DNA from: Membranihabitans marinus
Lineage (GTDB): Bacteria > Bacteroidota > Bacteroidia > Chitinophagales > Saprospiraceae
Assembly: GCF_021729155.1 (NCBI RefSeq)
Contig: NZ_JAJQYA010000003.1
Span: 186,001-250,000, forward strand
Direction: 5' to 3'
DNA length: 64,000 nucleotides
Part shown: piece after piece, positions 27,075 through 35,460 of the stretch
Numbering within the stretch: the first letter of the stretch is position 1
How the letters are laid out: the number at the start of each line of letters is the position of its first letter
Program-made: the position numbers and the translations under genes
The notes under the pieces: generated by a model
What the model was told of the DNA's origin: nothing
Seen by the model: only the letters and a program-made list of their open reading frames with translations
The model's database searches: none

Positions 27075-27419
27075 TATATTTATAAAAATAATACTATACT
27101 GTTTGGTCTTTATCTAGATAGCGTTATATTTTTATTTTATCCTTCAAATACTGGTCTATTTTCAAGTTATATATTAATATTGTGAGGATTTTAATAATTT
27201 GATGGTTTTGGGTAAGCTGTTGTGTATCAAATTGAAAAATTAACATTTTGAGGTTTTTTGATTGAATGGAAAAAAAATAGTCTTCAATCAAAGAATGTGA
27301 AAAATAAAGAACAAAATAGCTGCGTTTAAAGTAAGTCAAAGTATAAACTGATAAAATGTTGTTATGATAATTCAGAACTGGAATTATATTTGCAACTGAA
27401 AGAAATAAATTAATTAGGA
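27075..27419. other. intergenic stretch upstream of gldK
   Basis: AT-rich, with no gene recognised. It holds a 10-bp inverted repeat (TTTGATTGAA at 27257-27266, TTCAATCAAA at 27283-27292), too loosely looped to call a terminator, and near its end the gldK promoter candidate. Confidence 0.5.
27359..27392 (+). promoter_or_regulatory. candidate promoter of gldKLMN
   Basis: TATATTTG at 27385-27392 is a perfect -7 match, 27 bases before the gldK start. A TTG lies at 27359-27361 with a 23-base spacer, slightly longer than ideal. It would drive the T9SS core genes independently of the PorP-like gene. Confidence 0.45.
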
Positions 27420-28667
27420 ATGGTAATGCAATTCAGAGGTATAATTTTTATAGGGCTAGCAATAACACTGTTGACTTCCTGTGGTAGAAATAATAATACG
27501 GGAGATTTAGTAGGAGTAGAAGATAGACCTTCTTGGAAAAATGATATCAATCCATACGGAATGGTTAATATTCCATCTGGGACCTTTATGATGGGACCCA
27601 GTGATCAAGACATAAGCTTTAGTTATGTTCAACGACCTAAAGCCATATCCATTCAGGGTTTTTACATGGATGAGACTGAAATCTCTAATAACGAGTACCG
27701 TCAGTTTGTACATTGGGTTCGCGATAGTATTGCCCACCTTATAATGGGAGATGTATTTACCGACGATTATGGCAACGAGAAGATCGATTGGTCTTATGAG
27801 TTGGATTATCGAGACGAGACCTTAGATGAAATGTTTTATCAAGGCAATGACATGGTTGATGGTCGAAGAGAAATAGATGTTAGAAAATTGAATTTTCAAT
27901 GGGAAAGATACAATCTAAGAGCAGCAGCTTTGGACAAAGGAAAATCACCTCGAAGTGATTTTGTCGAAAAATTTCAAATAAATGTCTATCCCGATACTTT
28001 AGCGTGGATTAGAGACTTTGCTTATTCATTCAATGAGCCAATGTCTAGAAATTATTTCTCTCATGCCGCCTATGACAATTATCCTGTAGTTGGTGTGAAT
28101 TGGCACCAGGCCCAAGCTTTTTGCAATTGGAGAACTAAAATATGGAATGCTCAAAAAGAACAACAAATTGGCAACGACGGATTCAGATTGCCGACAGAAG
28201 CAGAGTGGGAATATGCCTCTAGAGGAGGTCATGAATTGGTACCATACCCGTGGGGTGCTTATAGTTTGAGAAATGCAAAAGGTTGTTTGTTGGCCAACTT
28301 TAAGCCGGGTAGAGGTAACTATCCAGAAGATGGTGGACAATGGACGGTAGCCGTCGACAAATACGATCCCAATGACTTCGGTCTGTACAATATGGCAGGA
28401 AATGTTTCAGAATGGACAAGTTCTGCTTACCACGAAAACAGTTATGCCTTTTTACACGATTTAAATCCTGATTTCAAATACGATGCTACAGATGAAGATC
28501 CCGATGCCTTCAAAAGAAAGGTGATCAGAGGTGGATCTTGGAAGGATGTAGGTTACTTTTTGAGAACAGGTGTTAGAGACTGGCAATACCAAGATACGGC
28601 AACTTCGTATCTAGGATTTAGATGTGCCCTTACTTTTCAAGGTCGTTCGATCAACGATCGATATTAA
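27420..28667 (+). CDS. gldK: T9SS ring lipoprotein GldK (SUMF1/FGE-like)
   Basis: Outer-membrane-associated lipoprotein of the T9SS that forms the periplasmic ring with GldN (PorK/PorN). The 415 residues start with a lipoprotein signal ending LLTSC (Cys about 21). A formylglycine-generating-enzyme-like domain follows: MVNIPSGTFMMGPSDQD, GFYMDETEISNNEYRQFV, PVVGVNWHQAQAFCNWR, RLPTEAEWEYASRGG, and at the end NMAGNVSEWTSSAY and RGGSWKD. The domain is structural in this family and not expected to be an active sulfatase maturase. It is the first gene of the gldKLMN cluster and could be confused only with its paralog GldJ, but the neighbours decide for GldK. Confidence 0.95.
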   Translation: MVMQFRGIIFIGLAITLLTSCGRNNNTGDLVGVEDRPSWKNDINPYGMVNIPSGTFMMGPSDQDISFSYVQRPKAISIQGFYMDETEISNNEYRQFVHWVRDSIAHLIMGDVFTDDYGNEKIDWSYELDYRDETLDEMFYQGNDMVDGRREIDVRKLNFQWERYNLRAAALDKGKSPRSDFVEKFQINVYPDTLAWIRDFAYSFNEPMSRNYFSHAAYDNYPVVGVNWHQAQAFCNWRTKIWNAQKEQQIGNDGFRLPTEAEWEYASRGGHELVPYPWGAYSLRNAKGCLLANFKPGRGNYPEDGGQWTVAVDKYDPNDFGLYNMAGNVSEWTSSAYHENSYAFLHDLNPDFKYDATDEDPDAFKRKVIRGGSWKDVGYFLRTGVRDWQYQDTATSYLGFRCALTFQGRSINDRY

Positions 28668-28793
28668 TCTACTCACTACCTACAGATGACATTAATATTT
28701 GTCCCGAAGAAATCTTTTTCGCTGATCTATACAAGAATCAGTCTATAAATTGCGTTCAGAATTTTAGTTACATATAAATCAAATATTTTAACA

Positions 28794-29378
28794 ATGAATT
28801 TTTACAAAAAGACCTGGTTTAAATATCTCAAAAATTTTATTATTGGATTTGGTGCAGCATTGGTAATGATGGGTGCATTGGGTAAGATTAACTCTTATTC
28901 TTGGGGTGGTCCTGCGATTACCATTGGATTGGTAACAGAGGCTATTTTGTTTTTGATGTTGGGTATTTTACCTCCAGAAAAAAGTTATTATTGGGAAAAT
29001 CTATATCCGGGTTTGGATAAAGCCAATGCCAATATAGAACCATTGACCAACGGAGTAGTGTCCAACGGAAATCAAGGAAAATCATTGGATAGTACTTTTG
29101 TTGAAAATCATTTAGACGGAATGTTGAATGAATTGAGAACCATGTCCAAAAGCATGAGTTCATTGAAAGCATTGCAAGAAGTTGATTTCTCTCAGACAGG
29201 AGACCAGCTTAAGACAATGAATAGTTTTTATGGCAAGTTGAATACGGCCATGAAACAATTGGAAGGAAGTGTGGAAGACGCCAAACAATACAAAGAAAAT
29301 ATGGCTGTCTTGAATCAAAAATTGAATTCACTGAATACCGTATATGGCAATATGTTGAATGCCATGAATGTTAAGTAG
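28794..29378 (+). CDS. gldL: T9SS motor protein GldL
   Basis: Inner-membrane stator-like component of the T9SS rotary motor, working with GldM to turn proton flow into mechanical work. The 194-residue protein has two N-terminal transmembrane helices (about 14-30 and 38-57). The second contains Glu49 (TEAILFLML), the position of the essential glutamate known from Flavobacterium GldL. A long cytoplasmic helical tail with coiled-coil character follows. It lies between gldK (126-base gap) and gldM (39-base gap). Confidence 0.95.
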   Translation: MNFYKKTWFKYLKNFIIGFGAALVMMGALGKINSYSWGGPAITIGLVTEAILFLMLGILPPEKSYYWENLYPGLDKANANIEPLTNGVVSNGNQGKSLDSTFVENHLDGMLNELRTMSKSMSSLKALQEVDFSQTGDQLKTMNSFYGKLNTAMKQLEGSVEDAKQYKENMAVLNQKLNSLNTVYGNMLNAMNVK

Positions 29379-29417
29379 TAACTAATTGATTAATAAATAA
29401 GAAGATAAATTTAGCGT

Positions 29418-30950
29418 ATGTCAATACCTAAGGAACCGCGGCAGCTGATGATCAATATCATGTATTTGGTATTGACGGCAATGCTCGCGTTGAACGTATC
29501 TGCAGAGATTTTTAATGCCTTTAAAGTGGTGGATAAAGGTTTGAAAAAATCCAATGATATCTTGGATGTAAATAATTCTCACCTTCCTCCGGAAATTGCA
29601 AAATTAGCTCGTAAAAAAGATGAATTGGCAGTTTACGCTGAAAGAACCAAACCAGTTCAAGAAATATCTAAGGAGTTTTCTACTTATGTCGATGAAATCG
29701 TCGATCATATGATAGAAGAGACTGGAGGATATTTGGAAGATGGTAGTCTAAAGGGATATAAAAACAAAGATATTACCACTAGATTTCTTGTCAACGAAGG
29801 CAAAGGAGATGAGTTGGAGCAAAAAATAGCAGGATTAGAAGAGCAATTTTTGCAATTTATCGATCCGGAAGACAGGGAAAGATTAGCCGGTGAGATCAAC
29901 TTGGAAATCGATGAGAGTTGGAAGGAAACAGAAAAAATGAGTTGGGCTGATTTCAACTTTAGACAAATGCCTTTATTGGCTACTTTGCCCATCTTTTCTA
30001 AGATAAAAAATGATGTTAAGAGTGCAGAAGCTACTGTTCTCAATTACCTAATGAATAAGGTAGGGGGAGAAGATATCGTCTTTGATAAGTTCCAAGTTGT
30101 CATGCAGGCCAAGAAAGGCTACGTGATCAAAGGAGAACCTTTTGAAGCCGACTTCTTTTTGAGTTCTTCAGCATCTGCAAACACCAATACCAAAATTGAT
30201 GTTGCTGTTAATGGGCAAAATTTGCCGGTAAATGATGGTGTAGCTACTTTCAGATCCAATACTTCAAGTACTGGTGTGAAGGATATCAACGCCAGCATTA
30301 CAGTGACCAACCCCATTACTGGTGAAAAAACTACCTATAGTAATTCGTTTACTTATGAAGTGGGCGAAAGATCTGCTAGTGTATCGGCTGATAAGATGAA
30401 CGTACTTTATGTTGGAGTGGACAATCCTTTGTCTATTACTGCATCAGGTATATCTTCCAACGATCTTAAGGTTGCTGGATCTGGTTCGGGCATCAAACTG
30501 GCTAAAACAGCTGTAGGTAAATACAATGCTACTGTTTCGGCTCAAGGCGGTGCTAAGATTGTGTTGAGCGGAGGTGGATTGGCACCGACAACTTATGAAT
30601 TTAGAACAAAACTTATACCTGATCCAATCGCTACATTATCTGGTGTACCAGGGGGTAAGATGGGTAATGGTACCTTTAAAGTGCAACGGGGTTTGATCCC
30701 GGAATTGAAGAACTTTGATTTCGATGCTCGTTGCAATGTATTGTCGTTTTCTCTTTTGAGATCACCTAGACCAGGAACAGGTGATGCTGCTATCGTCAAC
30801 AATAACGGTAGTGCATACGAGAGTGGTACGAGTAGCTTGGTATCAAAAGCTTCTCCTGGTGATATTTACTTGTATGAAAATATTCGGGTAAAATGTCCGG
30901 GTTGGCCTGCTGGTAAAGTCATTGGAGATGTTATCTTTAAGATTCAATAA
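29418..30950 (+). CDS. gldM: T9SS motor protein GldM
   Basis: Rotor-side shaft protein of the T9SS: one N-terminal transmembrane helix pairs with GldL and a long periplasmic part reaches the GldK/GldN ring. The 510 residues begin PKEPRQLMINIMYLVLTAMLALNVSAEI, the hallmark start with the membrane helix at about 9-30. Helical and then beta-sandwich periplasmic domains follow (for example YVIKGEPFEADFFLSS and the NVLYVGVDNPLSITASG segment). Length is typical. It is followed after nine bases by gldN. Confidence 0.96.
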   Translation: MSIPKEPRQLMINIMYLVLTAMLALNVSAEIFNAFKVVDKGLKKSNDILDVNNSHLPPEIAKLARKKDELAVYAERTKPVQEISKEFSTYVDEIVDHMIEETGGYLEDGSLKGYKNKDITTRFLVNEGKGDELEQKIAGLEEQFLQFIDPEDRERLAGEINLEIDESWKETEKMSWADFNFRQMPLLATLPIFSKIKNDVKSAEATVLNYLMNKVGGEDIVFDKFQVVMQAKKGYVIKGEPFEADFFLSSSASANTNTKIDVAVNGQNLPVNDGVATFRSNTSSTGVKDINASITVTNPITGEKTTYSNSFTYEVGERSASVSADKMNVLYVGVDNPLSITASGISSNDLKVAGSGSGIKLAKTAVGKYNATVSAQGGAKIVLSGGGLAPTTYEFRTKLIPDPIATLSGVPGGKMGNGTFKVQRGLIPELKNFDFDARCNVLSFSLLRSPRPGTGDAAIVNNNGSAYESGTSSLVSKASPGDIYLYENIRVKCPGWPAGKVIGDVIFKIQ

Positions 30951-30959
30951 TAACTTATA

Positions 30960-31877
30960 TTGAAGTATATGAAATATTTAATATTTTTTCTAGCCATTTG
31001 TTTTCATCTACCTGTCTATGGACAGATAGCTGAAGAGATCATTACTGAATCGACCATCACCGGTGCCGAGCCACAAGGCAGTCTATCTAATAGTGGTTCT
31101 TTTATTACTCCAGTAAACGGAGTAACCGATGGTGATTTGATGAAGGAGAGAATGGTATTAGACTATGTGCCGATCCAAGAAAGAGATGTGTTTTGGTCCA
31201 AATTCATATGGGGAGTTATTGATGTACGTGAAAAAATTAATCAGCCTTTTGTATCGCCTTCAGCACCATTCTTTGGATTGTTAGTGGAAGGTATTCAAAG
31301 TGGAGAAATCGTTGCCTACATGGGGGATTCTGATGATTTTTCTAGTCCTATTGCCGTAGAAGATGTCAATAAATTGTTGTATAAAATTGACACCGCTTTT
31401 GTAACCAATCCAGCAACCTTGGAATTGGAAGCGGTAATTACCAAAAACGATACCGACTACGGAACTATCCGAAAGTTTAGAACTAAGGAGATATGGTATT
31501 TCGATAAACTTCATTCTAGAATGAGAGTTCGAATATTGGGTATTTCTCCGATTCAAGATAAAGTAGACGAAAACGGTGCTTACAATTTTGAATTACCGAT
31601 GTTCTGGATTTATTGGCCACAAGCTCGTCAGTTTTTTGCCAGTAAGAAAGTGTATTTACCGGGTAATGATGCGACTATTCTTTCTTGGGATGATTATATG
31701 GAAATGAGATACTTTAATTATTATATTATTAAAGAATCCAATGTAAGAGATTATAGATTGTCTGATTTTCCATCTATGACCGGTGATGATAGAGAAGCTA
31801 AGATTAAGCGCTTGATGCAGTCTAAGAAGATAAAAGAAGATATATTCAATTATGAAAACGATATGTGGTCTTACTAA
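30960..31877 (+). CDS. gldN: T9SS ring protein GldN
   Basis: Periplasmic ring component that pairs with GldK (PorN). The 305-residue protein has a signal peptide (MKYLIFFLAICFHLPVYGQ) and the conserved block ERDVFWSKFIWGVIDVREKINQPF. Further family features are IREIWYFDK-like text around KEIWYFDKLHSRMRVRILGI, and RQFFASKKVYLPGNDA. The start is a TTG at 30960 or the ATG at 30969; the latter begins directly before the signal peptide. It is the last gene of the cluster and is followed by a strong terminator. Confidence 0.94.
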   Translation: MKYMKYLIFFLAICFHLPVYGQIAEEIITESTITGAEPQGSLSNSGSFITPVNGVTDGDLMKERMVLDYVPIQERDVFWSKFIWGVIDVREKINQPFVSPSAPFFGLLVEGIQSGEIVAYMGDSDDFSSPIAVEDVNKLLYKIDTAFVTNPATLELEAVITKNDTDYGTIRKFRTKEIWYFDKLHSRMRVRILGISPIQDKVDENGAYNFELPMFWIYWPQARQFFASKKVYLPGNDATILSWDDYMEMRYFNYYIIKESNVRDYRLSDFPSMTGDDREAKIKRLMQSKKIKEDIFNYENDMWSY

Positions 31878-31909
31878 TTAGTTTAATCACATTTTGAGAT
31901 AAGATATTC

Positions 31910-31945
31910 AAAGCATCCAAGATAAGTTCTTGGATGCTTTTTTTT
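31910..31945 (+). terminator. rho-independent terminator after gldN
   Basis: AAAGCATCCAAG (31910-31921) pairs perfectly with CTTGGATGCTTT (31929-31940), with a 7-base loop and a T-run to 31945. It ends the gldKLMN transcript. Confidence 0.92.
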
Positions 31946-32054
31946 GTATCCTAAGTCTTCAATAAAAGTCTGAGGACTATGACCGATAACATAATAAAGT
32001 TGATGGTACATTATTCATTCATATTACAGACATTTGAATTCTTGATAACAAATA

Positions 32055-32105
32055 AAAAAGCCCTGTAAGGGCGAAATATGCCAGGGCAGGATGAAGTCCT
32101 GTCGT
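32055..32105 (+). repeat. REP-like GCCCTG hairpin element
   Basis: Contains GCCCTGTAAGGGC (32060-32072), then GAAATATGCCAGGGC and a second short inverted pair (CAGGA/TCCTG). From memory this resembles the GCCCTGAAAGGGCGAAATAT-type intergenic repeats found in many Bacteroidota and related genomes; I could not check this. It sits just before hairpin array B. Confidence 0.5.
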
Positions 32106-32109
32106 AATT

Positions 32110-32940
32110 TTGGTGCATTCACGGCTCGGCAGAGTGGCAAGCCCACCCGAAACACGGAGGTTTCGGTTCCTTCAATACAATTATATTATTGATGTAAAAT
32201 GTTATATAAGACATAGCATTTTAAATACTGTGTCGTCACAGCGCAGTGGCTGGCTACCCACGACTCGGAGGTCCACCCACCCGAAACACGGTGGTTTCGG
32301 TTCCTTCATCCGATGGATATTTAATCCATCGGGTTGTCCAACAGGACAACTTCATTCAGTCATCATCATCCAATCCACATTAAGTGAATTGTGGGTACTT
32401 CGTACTGCATTTGGTCTTTCTCGCCAGAGACCGATTAACGGTCTACGATGCTTTGCATTTTGGTCGTTCACTCCACGATACAGTGGTCCACCCACCCGAG
32501 GTGCAGTGGCCTACCCACCCACGACACGGTGGTCTCGGTTCTTTCATCCTGGCATACCCATCCGGAGCACAGTGGCTCCGGTTCCCTCTCCGTAGGTCGA
32601 TTTACGACCTTCGGTGCTTCGCACTTCGCTCGGTCATATTTAGGACATCGGGTTGCCCTTTGGGCAACTACATTCAGTCATCCTAGACAATTCCCCTCCT
32701 TTGGAGGGGTGTCAGTTTACTGACGGGGTGGTATGGAAATTCAGTAATAAATATTAAAATTTATTTTATTTCAATCGAACCACCCCGTCTGACGAGTCAG
32801 ACAACCCTCCAACGGAGGGGAATTTCTCTGTCGAATTTTATGCAGTGTCGTCGCACCACAGTGGCTGGCCACCCATCCGAGGTACAGAGACCTCGGTTCC
32901 TTCACCCAATCGACATTTAGTCGATTGAATACTATCTTAT
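32110..32940 (+). repeat. hairpin-repeat array B (plus orientation, largest)
   Basis: About six partly degenerate copies of a modular unit. Type I hairpins: CCGAAAC/GTTTCGG (32147-32166 and 32281-32300), CCGGAGC/GCTCCGG (32562-32581) and CCGAGGT/ACCTCGG (32877-32896), all with a 6-base loop close to ACRGWG and followed by a TTCCTTCA-like linker. Type II: CCGATGGAT/ATCCATCGG (32310-32332), AGACCG/CGGTCT (32428-32444), AGGTCG/CGACCT (32594-32610) and CAATCGAC/GTCGATTG (32907-32927), loops ATTTA or ATTAA. Type III: GTAC/GTAC, ATGC/GCAT and GTGC/GCAC around TTC or TTT. Type IV: GTTGTCC/GGACAAC (32333-32350) and GTTGCCC/GGGCAAC (32652-32668), before CATTCAGTCATC. It lies between convergent gldN and the transglycosylase gene. 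Confidence 0.88.
32689..32824. mobile_element. MITE-like element with 44-46 base inverted termini
   Basis: The left arm 32689-32732 and right arm 32779-32824 are imperfect inverted copies (AATTCCCCTCC...GGGGTGGT against ACCACCCC...GGAGGGGAATT), around an AT-rich core of 46 bases. Each arm contains its own small hairpins (CCCTCC/GGAGGG and GTCAG/CTGAC-like). There is no coding capacity. From memory similar AATTCCCCTCC repeats are frequent in Bacteroidota. It interrupts hairpin array B. Confidence 0.6.
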
Positions 32941-32964
32941 CAAAGCTCACATAGTTTGTGAATA

Positions 32965-33924
32965 TTAATTGGTACTAGGCACTAACAATTTATATGTTTT
33001 CCCCGAAGGTACCGACAGTCTTGAAGACAGTAACCATGGATTAAAGACTTTAAGGTTGCGATAAGTCATTCCGTGCTCATGGGCAAAATCGGCCAAGTTA
33101 GAAATGGATTTATCGACTTCAACTACTTTCATATTGTCTATAGGAGCATATCTTTCTTCTTCAGGGATATCAAAACCAAACCTTTCTGGGGTTTTAAGTA
33201 TTTCCTTGAGTGCCAATACTCGAAATACATAGCGATTGGTTTCTGACCCAAAATTCATGTTGTAATAGTCGGTTTCTTTTTGAGCGATGGTTTCTTTTTT
33301 GAAATTGCCTTCTCCGATGTTGTATGCTCCAGCTGCATTGGTCCAAGTCTTAAATTTTCTTTTATAGTCTAGAATCAATTTACAAGCTGCCTCTGTGGCT
33401 TTTTCTACATTGTATCTTTCATCGATTTCTGCATTGATGGTTAGACCGAAAGATCGTGCAACACTGGGCATGATTTGCCAGAAACCACGTGCTCCCGCCG
33501 GGGATCTCACATTGTCTAAGCTTGATTCAGCTACTGCTACATATAAAAAGTCATGGGGTACTTCGTATTCAGTAAGTATTTTTTTCATCATCGGGAAGTA
33601 TCGTGAACTTCTTTTTATGTTGAGGATGGTACTACTGTGATAGTATGAGTTGACCGTCAATTCTCGTTCTAGTCTTTCTCTAACGTCTTCGATTTCGACA
33701 GGTACCTTTTCACCGGCGAAATCAAATTCATCGTTGATGGATATCGTTTTGATATGTTGTGGCAGTGCGTCTTCATGGAGTTTTACGGTGACACTTGAAT
33801 CTGCATTTGAAGTAATAGGCTGTGTATTTTCCTCGGTTGCAGTAGTTGGAATTACTAATTTTAAAAGGATAGCAATGGCAAAAACCATAGTGCCGTAGAA
33901 TAATATTGGCTTATTGGAATTCAT
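32965..33924 (-). CDS. membrane-anchored lytic transglycosylase (SLT domain, LysM-like tail)
   Basis: Cleaves peptidoglycan glycan strands. The 319-residue protein has an N-terminal membrane anchor or signal (ILFYGTMVFAIAILLKLVI, about 6-24). The SLT/goose-lysozyme-like domain lies at about 110-250, with the catalytic glutamate in YVAVAESSLDNVRSPAGARGFWQIMPSVA and the AAGAYNIGEGN motif. A C-terminal region (about 268-316, ending VPSGKTYKLLVP) resembles a LysM-type wall-binding repeat. MltD is the nearest well-known architecture. It has a well-formed promoter directly upstream. Confidence 0.9.
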   Translation of the reverse strand: MNSNKPILFYGTMVFAIAILLKLVIPTTATEENTQPITSNADSSVTVKLHEDALPQHIKTISINDEFDFAGEKVPVEIEDVRERLERELTVNSYYHSSTILNIKRSSRYFPMMKKILTEYEVPHDFLYVAVAESSLDNVRSPAGARGFWQIMPSVARSFGLTINAEIDERYNVEKATEAACKLILDYKRKFKTWTNAAGAYNIGEGNFKKETIAQKETDYYNMNFGSETNRYVFRVLALKEILKTPERFGFDIPEEERYAPIDNMKVVEVDKSISNLADFAHEHGMTYRNLKVFNPWLLSSRLSVPSGKTYKLLVPSTN

Positions 33925-33955
33925 AATATTTATGTGTTTATTTGGGTCCGTAAAA

Positions 33956-33987
33956 CAAATTTATAACGCAGGGATATATAATACAAA
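33956..33987 (-). promoter_or_regulatory. promoter of the lytic transglycosylase gene
   Basis: On the minus strand TTTG (33987-33984) is followed after exactly 20 bases by TAAATTTG (33963-33956), a full match to the Bacteroidota promoter consensus. The start codon is 32 bases further downstream. Confidence 0.65.
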
Positions 33988-34007
33988 AATAATTCCAATT
34001 ATCAAGA

Positions 34008-34517
34008 TCATCTGGGTTTTTTATAAATAGGTACGGTAGAGCAGGGCTCTCCAAAAAGTATAGATTTGGCGACAGGTCTCAATTTGACTGTCATAGCCAT
34101 ATATGCGGAGGCGGGAACGGGATATTTGCTACAGCCCTTAATGACTACAGGTAAGTCTTGATAGGGACTGACATCAAATTCTTCTATTCTCTGGGCGTAT
34201 ATTTGGGTCAGTGCAGAGGTTACATCTCCGTAATATATCTGGTTAGTGAATGGTTGGAGATAGCTTCCGATTAACATATAGGCCCACAGGGGGATAATGG
34301 CATCGGAGGAACAATAAATAGTTACCATTTTATCTTCATAGATCGACCAGTCTGTATCTTTGAGTTGATCTCTAAAATCTTGTTCTTTTAAGATGATTTC
34401 TTTAAACAGATAGGGTTTAATATCCAATTCTATAAGTTGATCAACCGGATATAACTTTTCTAGATTAATTGTTTTTAGAGAACTATTAGCAACTCGATTG
34501 ATTAATTTTTTTTCCAT
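34008..34517 (-). CDS. DUF2480 family protein
   Basis: A 169-residue cytoplasmic protein of DUF2480, a family restricted largely to Bacteroidota and without a known function. It begins KLINRVANSSLKTINLEKLYP, with family blocks EIILKEQDFRDQLKDTDWSIYEDKMVTIYCSSDAIIPLWAYML and PVVIKGCSKYPVPASAYM. No catalytic motif or membrane segment is visible. It lies 13 bases downstream of scpB and is probably co-transcribed with it. Confidence 0.87.
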   Translation of the reverse strand: MEKKLINRVANSSLKTINLEKLYPVDQLIELDIKPYLFKEIILKEQDFRDQLKDTDWSIYEDKMVTIYCSSDAIIPLWAYMLIGSYLQPFTNQIYYGDVTSALTQIYAQRIEEFDVSPYQDLPVVIKGCSKYPVPASAYMAMTVKLRPVAKSILFGEPCSTVPIYKKPR

Positions 34518-34530
34518 TTCTATTAGGTCA

Positions 34531-35130
34531 TTAGTTTTTACTTATATTTTTAACGGCTTCTGTGGCTATCTCGTCATTTTCACCGATACTCTGTCGATCT
34601 TTGTTTTCAAAATCTTTTAATTTTGGAAGGTCGTCCATAGATTTCAATCCAAAATAGTCCATAAACTTGTCACTGGTACCATAGAGAAGGGCTTTTCCTA
34701 TTTTTTCGCTTCTACCAGTTATGGTGATGAGTTCTTTTTCGAGTAGTTTCTGTACAGTATAATCACAATTGACACCTCTAATTTGTTCAATTTCTGATTT
34801 GGCTATCGGTTGTTTATAGGCGATAATAGAAAGAGTCTCCAAAGCTGAATTCGACAATTTTTTAGAATTTACTTGCTTAATATAAGAAGCAATGGTAGGC
34901 TGATATTGGCCTTTTGTCATAAAGCGAAATCCGTCATTCATTTCCACTATTTCAAAACTGTATTGTCCTTGAGCATATTTGGCGATTAAAATATCTAGGA
35001 TGTTACTTATATCGGCATCATTGGGCCTTTGGCCTTCTAATTTTTCTAAACAATCACCTATTTCATCTAGGGAAATAGCTGGATTCGCAATAAATATTAA
35101 GGATTCTACTTGAAGGGTTAGATTTTTCAT
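34531..35130 (-). CDS. scpB: segregation and condensation protein B
   Basis: Kleisin-associated winged-helix protein that works with SMC and ScpA in chromosome compaction. The 199-residue protein shows the two-winged-helix layout, with the conserved LSNSALETLSIIAYKQPIAKSEIEQIRGVNCDYTVQKLLEKELI block (about 91-134) and the GTSDKFMDYFGLKSMDDLP region. The C-terminus is charged and probably disordered. No scpA is adjacent. The 330-base upstream region contains an orphan terminator pointing toward this gene. Confidence 0.93.
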   Translation of the reverse strand: MKNLTLQVESLIFIANPAISLDEIGDCLEKLEGQRPNDADISNILDILIAKYAQGQYSFEIVEMNDGFRFMTKGQYQPTIASYIKQVNSKKLSNSALETLSIIAYKQPIAKSEIEQIRGVNCDYTVQKLLEKELITITGRSEKIGKALLYGTSDKFMDYFGLKSMDDLPKLKDFENKDRQSIGENDEIATEAVKNISKN

Positions 35131-35236
35131 AAACCGCTATCTTTATTAGATTCGTACAAAGATAAGCTATCTATTTCAGTAAAAATAATACCGTGATTTA
35201 AATTAAGTAGGAGGGAGGATGGCACTGGAATTAAAT

Positions 35237-35266
35237 AAAAAAAGGGTACTGAAAAAATCAGTACCC
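35237..35266 (-). terminator. orphan minus-strand terminator upstream of scpB
   Basis: On the minus strand GGGTACTGA and TCAGTACCC form a perfect 9-bp stem (35266-35244, 5-base loop), followed by seven T (35243-35237). On the plus strand no T-run follows, so it acts in the minus direction. No minus-strand gene lies between it and radA, so it should end a short non-coding or leader transcript starting somewhere in 35270-35460. Confidence 0.7.
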
Positions 35267-35460
35267 AGATTAACCCCAAAAAAACTTAATGAAAACAATT
35301 CACAAAATATTAAAATAAGAGGCATATTTTGTGGTTGATTTCCGTTGAAATCTACACATTAGACGTTCATTCTATAGAAAGTCACATTTTTATTTAAAAA
35401 ATTTTACCTTCGAAGAATGTATCCTCTGCATATGCAATAAATATACGTAATATCGAGAAT

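Noticed and set aside
32110-32723. Three overlapping open frames of 91-161 residues in the plus strand
   Set aside because: They are translations of hairpin array B: rich in Pro, His, Ser and Arg, without conserved domains, in several frames at once, and ending where the array ends.
32110-32940. CRISPR array
   Set aside because: Repeats differ in length and spacing, the stems vary in sequence, spacers are not of uniform size and no cas gene is in the window.
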